This document shows, piece after piece, positions 36,549-43,991 of a DNA stretch of 64,000 nucleotides. This DNA comes from Arenibacter echinorum (GTDB lineage Bacteria > Bacteroidota > Bacteroidia > Flavobacteriales > Flavobacteriaceae), in assembly GCF_003259375.1 (NCBI RefSeq), contig NZ_QLLN01000002.1, positions 186,001-250,000 of the forward strand. Direction: 5' to 3'. Each line of letters begins with the position of its first letter. Position 1 is the first letter of the stretch. The notes beneath the pieces were generated by a model that saw only the letters and a list, made by a program, of their open reading frames with translations, was not told where the DNA came from and did not search any database. A program made the translations under genes and the position numbers.

Positions 36549-37109
36549 ATGTTGAAAAAAGATTTGCGTTTAATCTACTCCGAACGCAGAGAAAATCTTA
36601 CTTCACAAACAATATCAGATTCAAGCTTATTGATAGCCAACCGGCTGCTTCAGTTACCCATTTGGAATTATTCTTATTATCATCTATTCCTTTCCATAAC
36701 CGAGAAAAAGGAAGTCGACACCAGTTTTATCATGTCCATTTTACAAGGGAAGGACAAAAATATACTACTTCCGAAAATGGTGGATAGCCTAAACCTTGTC
36801 AATTATTTACTCACCGATAGTACGCCCATAAAAAAAAATCGCTGGAACATTCCTGAACCGGTAGACGGAATTGAAGTGCCTGTTGAAAAAATAGATGTTG
36901 TCTTTCTTCCGTTAATGGCTTTTGACGAAGAAGGTCACAGAGTTGGTTACGGCAAAGGATTTTATGATGTGCTACTGAATAAGTGCAGACCCGATGTTAT
37001 TAAGGTGGGGCTCTCGCTATTTAAAGCAGAAGAAAAAATTGAGGATATAGACCCCCACGATGTTCCACTGAACTTTTGCGTTACTCCTGATCGGACTTAT
37101 CAGTTTTGA
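36549..37109 (+). CDS. 5-formyltetrahydrofolate cyclo-ligase
   Basis: Converts 5-formyl-THF to 5,10-methenyl-THF with ATP, in one-carbon metabolism. The 186-residue protein has the family substrate loop RVGYGKGFYDVLL (about 135-147) and the N-terminal basic start MLKKDLRLIYSERRENL, plus VDVVFLPLMAFD for the nucleotide site. A longer frame from 36314 in another phase is not real. Its 3' end overlaps the convergent lspA gene by 29 bp. Confidence 0.93.
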   Translation: MLKKDLRLIYSERRENLTSQTISDSSLLIANRLLQLPIWNYSYYHLFLSITEKKEVDTSFIMSILQGKDKNILLPKMVDSLNLVNYLLTDSTPIKKNRWNIPEPVDGIEVPVEKIDVVFLPLMAFDEEGHRVGYGKGFYDVLLNKCRPDVIKVGLSLFKAEEKIEDIDPHDVPLNFCVTPDRTYQF

Positions 37110-37731
37110 CTTCTTCCAAACTTTCCCCAAAAGCACTTTTATTAAATACAATTAGTATACCTACACCTGTGCTTATTGCGGTATCCGCAATATTAAAGAC
37201 GGGTTCGAAAAAACGGAAATTATTTCCCCCGACCATAGGCACCCAATCTGGCCATACGGAGTCTATCATAGGAAAATAGAGCATATCTACCACCTTACCG
37301 TGAAAAAGACTGCCATAAGGTTCTGAAGAAAATGCCGTGGCTACTTGAGAATAGCTATCATTAAAGATCATACCGTAAAAAACGGAATCCAAAATGTTTC
37401 CGAGTGCCCCCGCGAAAATAAGTGATACCGCCAATATTAAGGTTTTGGAAGAATTCTTTTTTATGGTATCAAATAACCAATATCCTATCCCAACAATTGC
37501 AAACAAACGAAATATGGTAAGTATCAGTTTCCCTACTTCATCGGATATGGGCAGTAAATCACTTAGTTTGGTTCCCCAAGCAGCACCTTCGTTTTCTATG
37601 AACAAAATCTTGAACCAACTAAAGACATCTACCGACTCGCCCAAGACAAAGTTTGTCTTAATATATACTTTGCTTATCTGATCTATAGCAAGAATTGCTA
37701 TTATGATTACTAAGGATTTTTTTAAACTCAT
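37081..37731 (-). CDS. lspA: Lipoprotein signal peptidase
   Basis: Inner-membrane aspartyl protease that cleaves prolipoprotein signal peptides after lipid modification; the window encodes many lipoproteins that would be clients. At 216 residues it is longer than E. coli LspA, because of an insertion between helices (about 135-170) that is common in Bacteroidota. The catalytic pair is in NILDSVFYG and FNIADTAI. Four transmembrane helices are readable. The ileS-dksA-lspA order on one strand is a usual flavobacterial grouping. Confidence 0.95.
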   Translation of the reverse strand: MSLKKSLVIIIAILAIDQISKVYIKTNFVLGESVDVFSWFKILFIENEGAAWGTKLSDLLPISDEVGKLILTIFRLFAIVGIGYWLFDTIKKNSSKTLILAVSLIFAGALGNILDSVFYGMIFNDSYSQVATAFSSEPYGSLFHGKVVDMLYFPMIDSVWPDWVPMVGGNNFRFFEPVFNIADTAISTGVGILIVFNKSAFGESLEEVKTDKSDQE

Positions 37732-37765
37732 TACTTAAAAAATAGATTCGGCAAAAATAAACATA

Positions 37766-38386
37766 TTATTCGGTTTTCCTTATGCTGATATTTCCAGTTA
37801 CGGAATTCAGCGTAAAATGGTCATCTCCAGAGGCAATCCCTTCGCGTTTAATTTTGCCAAATTTTGTAGAAGCCATAATTTGGGCGTTTGTTGTAATTAG
37901 CTCAATATTTCCACTTTGGGTATGTACATCCACATTTTCCCCCGTTCCATTTAAGGTGCATTTGCCATCGGACAAACTAATTTTTAGGCTGGCATAATGC
38001 CCCGTAACGCCAACATTGGTGCTGGTACCGTATACGTTAACATTAAGATTTTTGGGGATTGAAATCTTTAAGGAAATGGAAATAACCTTGTGAGCACTTA
38101 ATTTATCGTTTGGGAAAACAAAATTGGGCTGGAAGCCGGTACTGACCAATACGGTTGCTCCCTCTTGCTTTACATTTACCAATAAATCCTGTAAATACTC
38201 ACCATCTATTGAAGCCGCAATAGTTATTTTTGGAATATCCACAGTTTCCAAAGCAAGGGAAAAACAATTCTTGCCATCTATCTGAATAAAAGAGACGTTG
38301 GGATTTTCAATGGTTTTGACGACTTTTTTTTGGGCGTGTAAAATACAACTACCCATTAGGAAGATAACAACGGCAACTAGTCTCAT
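37766..38386 (-). CDS. Secreted beta-rich protein (DUF4097-like putative adhesin)
   Basis: 206 residues with a signal peptide (MRLVAVVIFLMGSCILHA) and then a mostly beta-strand protein. Repeated short strands with N-V-x-V and alternating polar turns (LNVNVYGTSTNVGVTGHYASLKISLSDG, ENVDVHTQSGNIELITTN) resemble the right-handed beta-solenoid of DUF4097/putative auto-transporter adhesin domains. No catalytic motif is seen. It is preceded by a terminator-like hairpin 6-26 bp before its ATG, so expression may depend on read-through from the dksA-like gene. Confidence 0.75.
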   Translation of the reverse strand: MRLVAVVIFLMGSCILHAQKKVVKTIENPNVSFIQIDGKNCFSLALETVDIPKITIAASIDGEYLQDLLVNVKQEGATVLVSTGFQPNFVFPNDKLSAHKVISISLKISIPKNLNVNVYGTSTNVGVTGHYASLKISLSDGKCTLNGTGENVDVHTQSGNIELITTNAQIMASTKFGKIKREGIASGDDHFTLNSVTGNISIRKTE

Positions 38387-38391
38387 ACAAT

Positions 38392-38412
38392 AAAAAAACG
38401 CCCTTAAAGGCG
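38392..38412 (-). terminator. Weak rho-independent terminator after the dksA-like gene
   Basis: On the minus strand CGCC and GGCG form a short stem, followed by seven T residues (plus-strand A run 38392-38398). It lies 9 bp after the dksA-like stop and directly before the next ATG. The stem is only four or five pairs, so it may attenuate rather than stop transcription. Confidence 0.5.
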
Positions 38413-38421
38413 CTTTTAATT

Positions 38422-38805
38422 TTAAGATTGCATATTTTTCGCTTCTATACTCAGCGTTGCATGCGGTACTAATTTAAGTCGCTCTTTGCTGATCAGCTTT
38501 CCTGTAACCCGGCAAATACCATAGGTTTTGTTCTCTATACGCAACAAAGCGTTCTTTAAATCCCTTATAAATTTCTCCTGACGAATGGCCAATTGGGTAT
38601 TTGCTTCCTTGCTCATTGTTTCAGAGCCTTCTTCAAAAGCCTTAAATGTTGGCGATGTATCATCAGTTCCATTATTGCCATCATTCATATAAGAACTCTT
38701 TAAAAGTTCCAAGTGACTTTTTGCTTTTTCAATTTTTTCTTCGATCAGGACTTTAAACTCGTTTAAATCCTTATCCGCGTACCTTACTTTTAATTCTTCG
38801 GCCAT
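38422..38805 (-). CDS. DksA/TraR-family protein without an intact zinc finger
   Basis: 127-residue RNA polymerase secondary-channel-type protein. The N-terminal part is a coiled coil (about 12-95), ending in the DksA-like segment GICRVTGKLISKERLKLVPHATLSIE. In canonical DksA this is a C4 zinc finger with CxxC pairs; here only Cys98 is left and the other positions are Val/Gly/Ile and similar. The same degenerate form is common in flavobacteria next to ileS and lspA. The function is probably RNA polymerase modulation, but ppGpp dependence cannot be assumed. The ileS gene ends 4 bp upstream. Confidence 0.9.
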   Translation of the reverse strand: MAEELKVRYADKDLNEFKVLIEEKIEKAKSHLELLKSSYMNDGNNGTDDTSPTFKAFEEGSETMSKEANTQLAIRQEKFIRDLKNALLRIENKTYGICRVTGKLISKERLKLVPHATLSIEAKNMQS

Positions 38806-38809
38806 AATC

Positions 38810-41800
38810 TTAGTGTTTTACTATAAACAATCTGGTATTAACTTCGTCGAAAGACACTTCTATTCCATTGTCCATGCTTTCTTCAAAATTAAGTTCTGCT
38901 GCCAAGGTTTCGGTTTTAATATATGCAATATTACTTTCTACCGCATCCTGGACAAATCCATTTTTCAATAACTTAATATCTATTTTATCTGTCACTTCAA
39001 AACCCGATTCCTTTCTAAGGTTCTGAATTCTATTGACTAGTTCCCTAGCAATACCTTCCTTTCTAAGGTCCTCATTGATAGATATATCCAAGGCCACCGT
39101 TATTGGACCTGAACTTGCTACCAACCAACCTTCTATATCTTGGGAGGAAACTTCTACATCCTGTAACTGTAAAGTAATACTTTTATTATCAAAATGCAGC
39201 AAAATTTCGCCTTCCTGTTCAATTTTTTGGATATCATCCTGATTCAATTGCGCTACGGCACTGGCAATCAACTTCATATCCTTCCCAAACTTTGGCCCCA
39301 AGGTTTTAAAGTTGGGCTTAATTTGTTTAACCAAAATTCCAGAAGCGTCATCCAACAATTCTATCTCTTTCACATTCACCTCGGACTTTATCAAATCTGC
39401 AACAGCCTCGATCTCCAACCTTTGTTTATTATCCAATACCGGAATCATTATCTTTTGCAATGGTTGTCGTACTTTGATCTTTTCTTTCTGACGAATGGAC
39501 AGGACCAAGGATGATATGGTCTGCGCCTTTGCCATTTTACTTTCCAATTCCTTATTCACCATTGAGGCATCATATATAGGAAAATCGGCCAAATGTACAC
39601 TTTCAAAAGGCTCTTTCTGTGTCGTAATGGTTAAATCTTTGTATAACCTATCCATATAAAATGGCGCCACCGGTGCTGATAGTTTTGCTACAGTGGTCAA
39701 ACAAGTATACAGGGTTTGGTAAGCCGATATTTTATCTTTTTGATAGTCCCCTTTCCAAAAACGCCTTCTACTTAAACGCACATACCAATTGCTAAGATTT
39801 TCCTGTACGTAGTCCGATATGGCCCTAGTTGCCTTGGTGGGTTCGTAATCTTCATAAGCCTCGTCCACAGTTTTGATCAGGGAATGCAATTCCGATAAAA
39901 TCCATTGGTCTATTTCCGGTCTTTCATTTAGGGGAATATCCTCTTCGCTATAAATAAATCCATCTATGTTGGTGTACAGCGCAAAAAATGAGTAGGTGTT
40001 GTAAAGGGTACCAAAAAACTTACGTTTTACCTCTGCGATACCTTCTATATCGAACTTTAAATTATCCCATGGATTTGCATTGGATATCATGTACCATCGA
40101 GTGGCATCGGCCCCAAATTCATCCATGGTCTCAAAAGGATCTACTGCATTGCCCAAGCGCTTGGACATTTTCTTACCTTCTTTATCCAATACCAGGCCAT
40201 TGGAAACAACATTCTTATAAGCCACAGAATCGAATACCATGGTGGCTATGGCATGCAAGGTGTAAAACCAACCACGGGTCTGATCAACTCCTTCGGCTAT
40301 AAAATCGGCCGGAAAAGTCTTTCCTTCATCTATTAAGTCCTTATTCTCAAATGGGTAGTGCCATTGTGCATAGGGCATAGAACCACTATCGAACCAAACA
40401 TCTATAAGGTCGCTTTCGCGTTTCATTGGTTTTCCAGAGGGCGACACCAAGGTTATTTGATCTACAATATTTTTATGAAGGTCTATTTTATCATAATTGG
40501 CCTCGCTCATATCACTTATAACAAAATCCTCAAAAATATCTTTTTCAAGAACTCCCGCTTTTAAGGCTTTTTGCATTTCTAACTTAAGTTCGGCCACAGA
40601 ACCTATCATCAATTCTTCCTTGCCATCTTCGGTACGCCAAATGGGTAAGGGAATACCCCAATAACGTGAACGGGACAGGTTCCAATCATTGGCATTGGCC
40701 AGCCAATTGCCAAATCTTCCTTCTCCTGTAGCCTTGGGTTTCCAATTAATGGTTTGGTTAAGATCGAACATCCTATCCTTGATATCGGTGACCTTTATAA
40801 ACCATGAATCCAAGGGATAGTAGAGGATAGGCTTATCCGTACGCCAGCAATTAGGATAGCTGTGAACGTATTTTTCTACCTTAAAGGCCCTGTTTTCTTC
40901 TTTTAGTTTGATGGCGATCTCTACATCTACAGACCGCTCTGGAGCCTCACCATCGTCATAGTACTCGTTTTTAACGTATTTACCGGCATACTCTCCCATT
41001 TCGGGTCTAAATCTACCCTGAAGATCCACTAATGGAACTGGATTGTTATTTTCATCCAAAACCAACATAGGCGGTACTTCCGGTTCCGCCAATTTTGCTA
41101 CCAAGGCATCATCTGCCCCAAAAGTTGGCGCCGTATGTACAATACCAGTACCATCTTCTGTGGTAACAAAATCACCTGCAATTACCCTGAAGGCATTCTC
41201 TGGATTTTGGTAAGGCAGTGCATAGTCCAACAGTTGCTCATATTTTAATCCAACAAGTTCCTGCCCTTTGACACTTTCTACAATTTGATAGGGTATTTTC
41301 TTATCTGTTGAAGAGTATTTCTCAAAGTCGGCATCGTCTTCTGCTTCAAAAAATTTACCGCTAAATTGCTTTCCTACCAAAGATTTGGCCAAGACAACAT
41401 GCATGGGTTCAAAGGTATATTGATTGAAGGTTTTCACTACTACATAATCAATCTTAGGACCAACGGTCAATGCCGTATTGGACGGCAAGGTCCAAGGGGT
41501 GGTCGTCCATGCCAAAAAGAACACATCCCCGGCTAGGTCCTTCAAATTCTGTGGCAAGGTCGCTTTATCCGCTTTAAACTGTGCCACCACGGTGGTATCC
41601 GTAACATCTTGATAGGTACCCGGTTGATTTAGCTCATGGGAGCTTAATCCGGTTCCTGCCTTTGGGGAATAGGGTTGAATGGTATATCCCTTATAAATAA
41701 GTCCTTTGTCATAAATCTGCTTGAGCAACCACCACACAGATTCCATATATTTGGATTTGTAGGTAATATATGGGTCCTCCATATCTACCCAATAGCCTAC

Positions 41801-42211
41801 TCTTTCGGTCATGGCGTTCCATACATCGGTATAGCGCATAACAGCCTTCTTGCAGGCTGCATTGTATTCTTCAACGGATATTTTGGTGCCTATGTCTTCC
41901 TTGGTAATTCCCAATTCCTTCTCCACTCCCAATTCAATGGGAAGTCCGTGGGTATCCCATCCGGCCTTTCGCTTTACCTGAAAACCCTTCATGGTCTTAT
42001 AGCGTGGAAAAATATCCTTGATGGTCCTGGCCATTACATGGTGAATACCAGGCAATCCATTTGCAGAAGGTGGTCCTTCATAGAAAACAAAACTATCCTT
42101 CCCTTCCCTGCTTGTGACACTTTTCTCAAAAACATTGTTCTCCTTCCAATAGTGCAATACCTCCTCAGCCACTTTCGGTAAATCTAAACCCTTGTATTCT
42201 GCAAACTTCAT
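38810..42211 (-). CDS. ileS: Isoleucyl-tRNA synthetase
   Basis: Charges tRNA-Ile; 1133 residues, the long, mupirocin-tolerant-like (eukaryotic-type) form usual for Bacteroidota. The HIGH motif is GLPGIHHVMA, the editing domain follows (about 200-420 with TWTTTPWTLPSNTALTV), and the KMSKS motif is KEGKKMSKRLGN. The C-terminal tRNA-binding region is present and the zinc-binding tail of the bacterial type is not. The start is ATG 42211 (MKFAEYKGLDLPKV). It heads the ileS-dksA-lspA cluster. Confidence 0.97.
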   Translation of the reverse strand: MKFAEYKGLDLPKVAEEVLHYWKENNVFEKSVTSREGKDSFVFYEGPPSANGLPGIHHVMARTIKDIFPRYKTMKGFQVKRKAGWDTHGLPIELGVEKELGITKEDIGTKISVEEYNAACKKAVMRYTDVWNAMTERVGYWVDMEDPYITYKSKYMESVWWLLKQIYDKGLIYKGYTIQPYSPKAGTGLSSHELNQPGTYQDVTDTTVVAQFKADKATLPQNLKDLAGDVFFLAWTTTPWTLPSNTALTVGPKIDYVVVKTFNQYTFEPMHVVLAKSLVGKQFSGKFFEAEDDADFEKYSSTDKKIPYQIVESVKGQELVGLKYEQLLDYALPYQNPENAFRVIAGDFVTTEDGTGIVHTAPTFGADDALVAKLAEPEVPPMLVLDENNNPVPLVDLQGRFRPEMGEYAGKYVKNEYYDDGEAPERSVDVEIAIKLKEENRAFKVEKYVHSYPNCWRTDKPILYYPLDSWFIKVTDIKDRMFDLNQTINWKPKATGEGRFGNWLANANDWNLSRSRYWGIPLPIWRTEDGKEELMIGSVAELKLEMQKALKAGVLEKDIFEDFVISDMSEANYDKIDLHKNIVDQITLVSPSGKPMKRESDLIDVWFDSGSMPYAQWHYPFENKDLIDEGKTFPADFIAEGVDQTRGWFYTLHAIATMVFDSVAYKNVVSNGLVLDKEGKKMSKRLGNAVDPFETMDEFGADATRWYMISNANPWDNLKFDIEGIAEVKRKFFGTLYNTYSFFALYTNIDGFIYSEEDIPLNERPEIDQWILSELHSLIKTVDEAYEDYEPTKATRAISDYVQENLSNWYVRLSRRRFWKGDYQKDKISAYQTLYTCLTTVAKLSAPVAPFYMDRLYKDLTITTQKEPFESVHLADFPIYDASMVNKELESKMAKAQTISSLVLSIRQKEKIKVRQPLQKIMIPVLDNKQRLEIEAVADLIKSEVNVKEIELLDDASGILVKQIKPNFKTLGPKFGKDMKLIASAVAQLNQDDIQKIEQEGEILLHFDNKSITLQLQDVEVSSQDIEGWLVASSGPITVALDISINEDLRKEGIARELVNRIQNLRKESGFEVTDKIDIKLLKNGFVQDAVESNIAYIKTETLAAELNFEESMDNGIEVSFDEVNTRLFIVKH

Positions 42212-42286
42212 AATAACAGCTTCTAATGCTACATTTTAAGTTTGCAAAACTAATGATTTTTAGCGTAAAAAGATTCTGTTAAAAGC

Positions 42287-42314
42287 AAAAAGCCCCTTTG
42301 AAAAGGAGCTTTTT
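42287..42314 (-). terminator. Terminator of the DUF4382 lipoprotein gene
   Basis: Arms AAAAAGC and GCTTTTT with an inner CC/GG-TTT/AAA stem (one G-U wobble on the minus strand) and a short loop. It is located 24 bp after the lipoprotein stop and 76 bp before the ileS start. Confidence 0.7.
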
Positions 42315-42337
42315 AGAATTTTTATAGTTTGTTAAAA

Positions 42338-43285
42338 TTATTTTGTCCCGGTTACGGTAACATTTGCGCTTATTTGGATGGCCGAGCTTATCTCTATAGC
42401 CCCTAAATTAAGGCCTGTGGTCGACTCTACATTCAACAAAGCATTGAAGTAGAACTCGCTATTGTCATCTTCCCTATAGGACGCAAAAATTAATTCGTAT
42501 TCCCCTTCTTCCAAGAAATCCAGACTATAAGATCCGCTTAAGCTTTTTACTTCTCCACTGGTTACGGCATTGGCAAAGGTAACTTCGCTTTCCCCTTTTC
42601 CCTGTGTTTCAACATCGGCATTGAAAGTTCCTTTTTCATAAGCATAGACAATAATCTTGTCCGATGTATTATTAGCATCGTTGACACTCCCTGAAATTTT
42701 TCCGGTCAATTCTGTATTTACCGTTCTTATTCCTGCAGTAAGCTCTGCCATGGTAACAAAATTGAAATCGCTGGACAATCCATCTTTCTCTTCCTTAATA
42801 GTTTTTCTAAGGTCGAAATCTATCACAATAACATTAGTGGCATTGGCCAACACCTCAAAGGAATCATTAATGGTAATTTTGTTTGAAGAAGCAACCAAGG
42901 CATCTTTTTCCCCATTGGCCTTCTCTACGTAACAACCTGGAGCATCACCGTTCACATCCTTATCAAAATCCAATTCAAAAACGATACTGGAATAAGATTT
43001 TGCCTGTAGGTCCAAGTTCCCCAAAGCCTCAGTTTTACCATTTACCAAAGCGGCAAGGTTTATTGTTGTTGCAGTGAATCCCTCTAGAGACTTTCCGTCT
43101 ACGGAAACATTGGTAATAGTAACAAAAGCCGCTTCTACCTCGGCCTTATCTATGGGTGCATCTGTAACTTCAAAGGATGTATTATACGATTCCCCCTCCA
43201 TGGCATCATCGTCGTTTTTGCCACATGACATCATCCCTACTAAAGCTATTAAAGCTAATCCTGAAATCTTTAAATAATTCTTCAT
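42338..43285 (-). CDS. DUF4382 lipoprotein
   Basis: 315-residue lipoprotein (lipobox before Cys in LALIALVGMMSCGKNDDDAM). The DUF4382 domain covers about 33-180: it begins with the typical SFEVTDAPIDKAEVEAAFVTITNVSV and has the SYSSIVFELDF and VIVIDFDLRKTI strands. The C-terminal part (about 190-315) is beta-rich and may be a carboxypeptidase-regulatory-like module (GKISGSVNDANNTSDKIIVYAYEKGTF). The role of the family is unknown; it is probably exposed at the outer membrane. It is a single gene with its own terminator. Confidence 0.9.
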   Translation of the reverse strand: MKNYLKISGLALIALVGMMSCGKNDDDAMEGESYNTSFEVTDAPIDKAEVEAAFVTITNVSVDGKSLEGFTATTINLAALVNGKTEALGNLDLQAKSYSSIVFELDFDKDVNGDAPGCYVEKANGEKDALVASSNKITINDSFEVLANATNVIVIDFDLRKTIKEEKDGLSSDFNFVTMAELTAGIRTVNTELTGKISGSVNDANNTSDKIIVYAYEKGTFNADVETQGKGESEVTFANAVTSGEVKSLSGSYSLDFLEEGEYELIFASYREDDNSEFYFNALLNVESTTGLNLGAIEISSAIQISANVTVTGTK

Positions 43286-43514
43286 AATAATTTATTTTAA
43301 ACATTTGCCTATATAACAACCAAGACCAGTCTTCCCCTACCTACAAAATCTCCCCCAAAAAATTGATTCTTGCCTAGAAACCTGATTTTCAGAATTCTAA
43401 ATGATTAATTTTCTTACATATTTTTTCTGCCCTGGAGCGATAAATATGGTCTTTATCTCCAATTCATCCGTATATATTGATATCAGATTCAAATTAATTT
43501 CTAAAGCAAAAAAT

Positions 43515-43934
43515 ATGAAAAAAGTAATTTTAAGTTCAATTTTGATGATAGCCCTCAGTATTTCATTTGTATCGTGTAGAGAAACAAAGGATAAGGCCAA
43601 GGATGCTATGGAAGAAACAAATGAAGCATTAAAAGAAGTTGGTGAGGATATGCAGAAAGTTGGGGAAGATGTAAAAGGTGCAGCCTCCGAAGCCATGGAC
43701 GATGCAAAAGAAATGGGAGAGGATATGAAAGAGGCCGGTAACGAGGCCATGGACAAGGCCGGTGATACTGCCAAGGAAGTAGGAGAGGATATTAAGGGTG
43801 CTGCTACCGATGCAGTAGACAAAACCAAAGCTGCTGCCAAAGAGGTGGGTGACGAGGTGAAAGATGCCGCTACCAAGGCTGCAGAGAAAACCAAGGCCGC
43901 TGCCAAAGAGGCAAAGGAGAAAATACAGGAATAG
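43515..43934 (+). CDS. LEA-like repeat lipoprotein
   Basis: A frame runs from 43401, but the ATG at 43515 gives a clear lipoprotein signal (MKKVILSSILMIALSISFVSC) and 139 residues in total. The mature part is a single low-complexity amphipathic region of degenerate 11-residue repeats rich in Ala, Lys, Glu and Asp, with recurring E-V-G-E-D-x-K and K-T-K-A-A-A-K-E units and no Trp or Pro. This is the composition of late-embryogenesis-abundant and YtxH-like stress proteins; membrane or desiccation protection is a guess. The antisense frame of similar length is an artefact of the repeats. A strong terminator follows. Confidence 0.8.
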   Translation: MKKVILSSILMIALSISFVSCRETKDKAKDAMEETNEALKEVGEDMQKVGEDVKGAASEAMDDAKEMGEDMKEAGNEAMDKAGDTAKEVGEDIKGAATDAVDKTKAAAKEVGDEVKDAATKAAEKTKAAAKEAKEKIQE

Positions 43935-43959
43935 TTTTCCCTATTCCAATTAAAACTTT

Positions 43960-43991
43960 AGTCCGGTATACATATACCGGACTTTTTTTTT
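43960..43991 (+). terminator. Rho-independent terminator
   Basis: AGTCCGGTA and TACCGGACT form a perfect nine-bp stem with a TACATA loop, followed by nine T residues. It ends the LEA-like gene; the T run overlaps the stop codon of the convergent TonB receptor gene. Confidence 0.9.

Noticed and set aside
36314-36787. 157-residue frame overlapping the 5-FCL start
   Set aside because: It is in another phase of the true 5-FCL gene for most of its length; the first part is unsupported AT-rich sequence.
43397-43906. Long antisense frame opposite the LEA-like lipoprotein (169 residues, Ser/Ala-rich)
   Set aside because: It mirrors the repeated Ala/Lys/Glu codons of the sense gene; the Ser/Ala/Pro repetition is a by-product, and it has no start context or family match.
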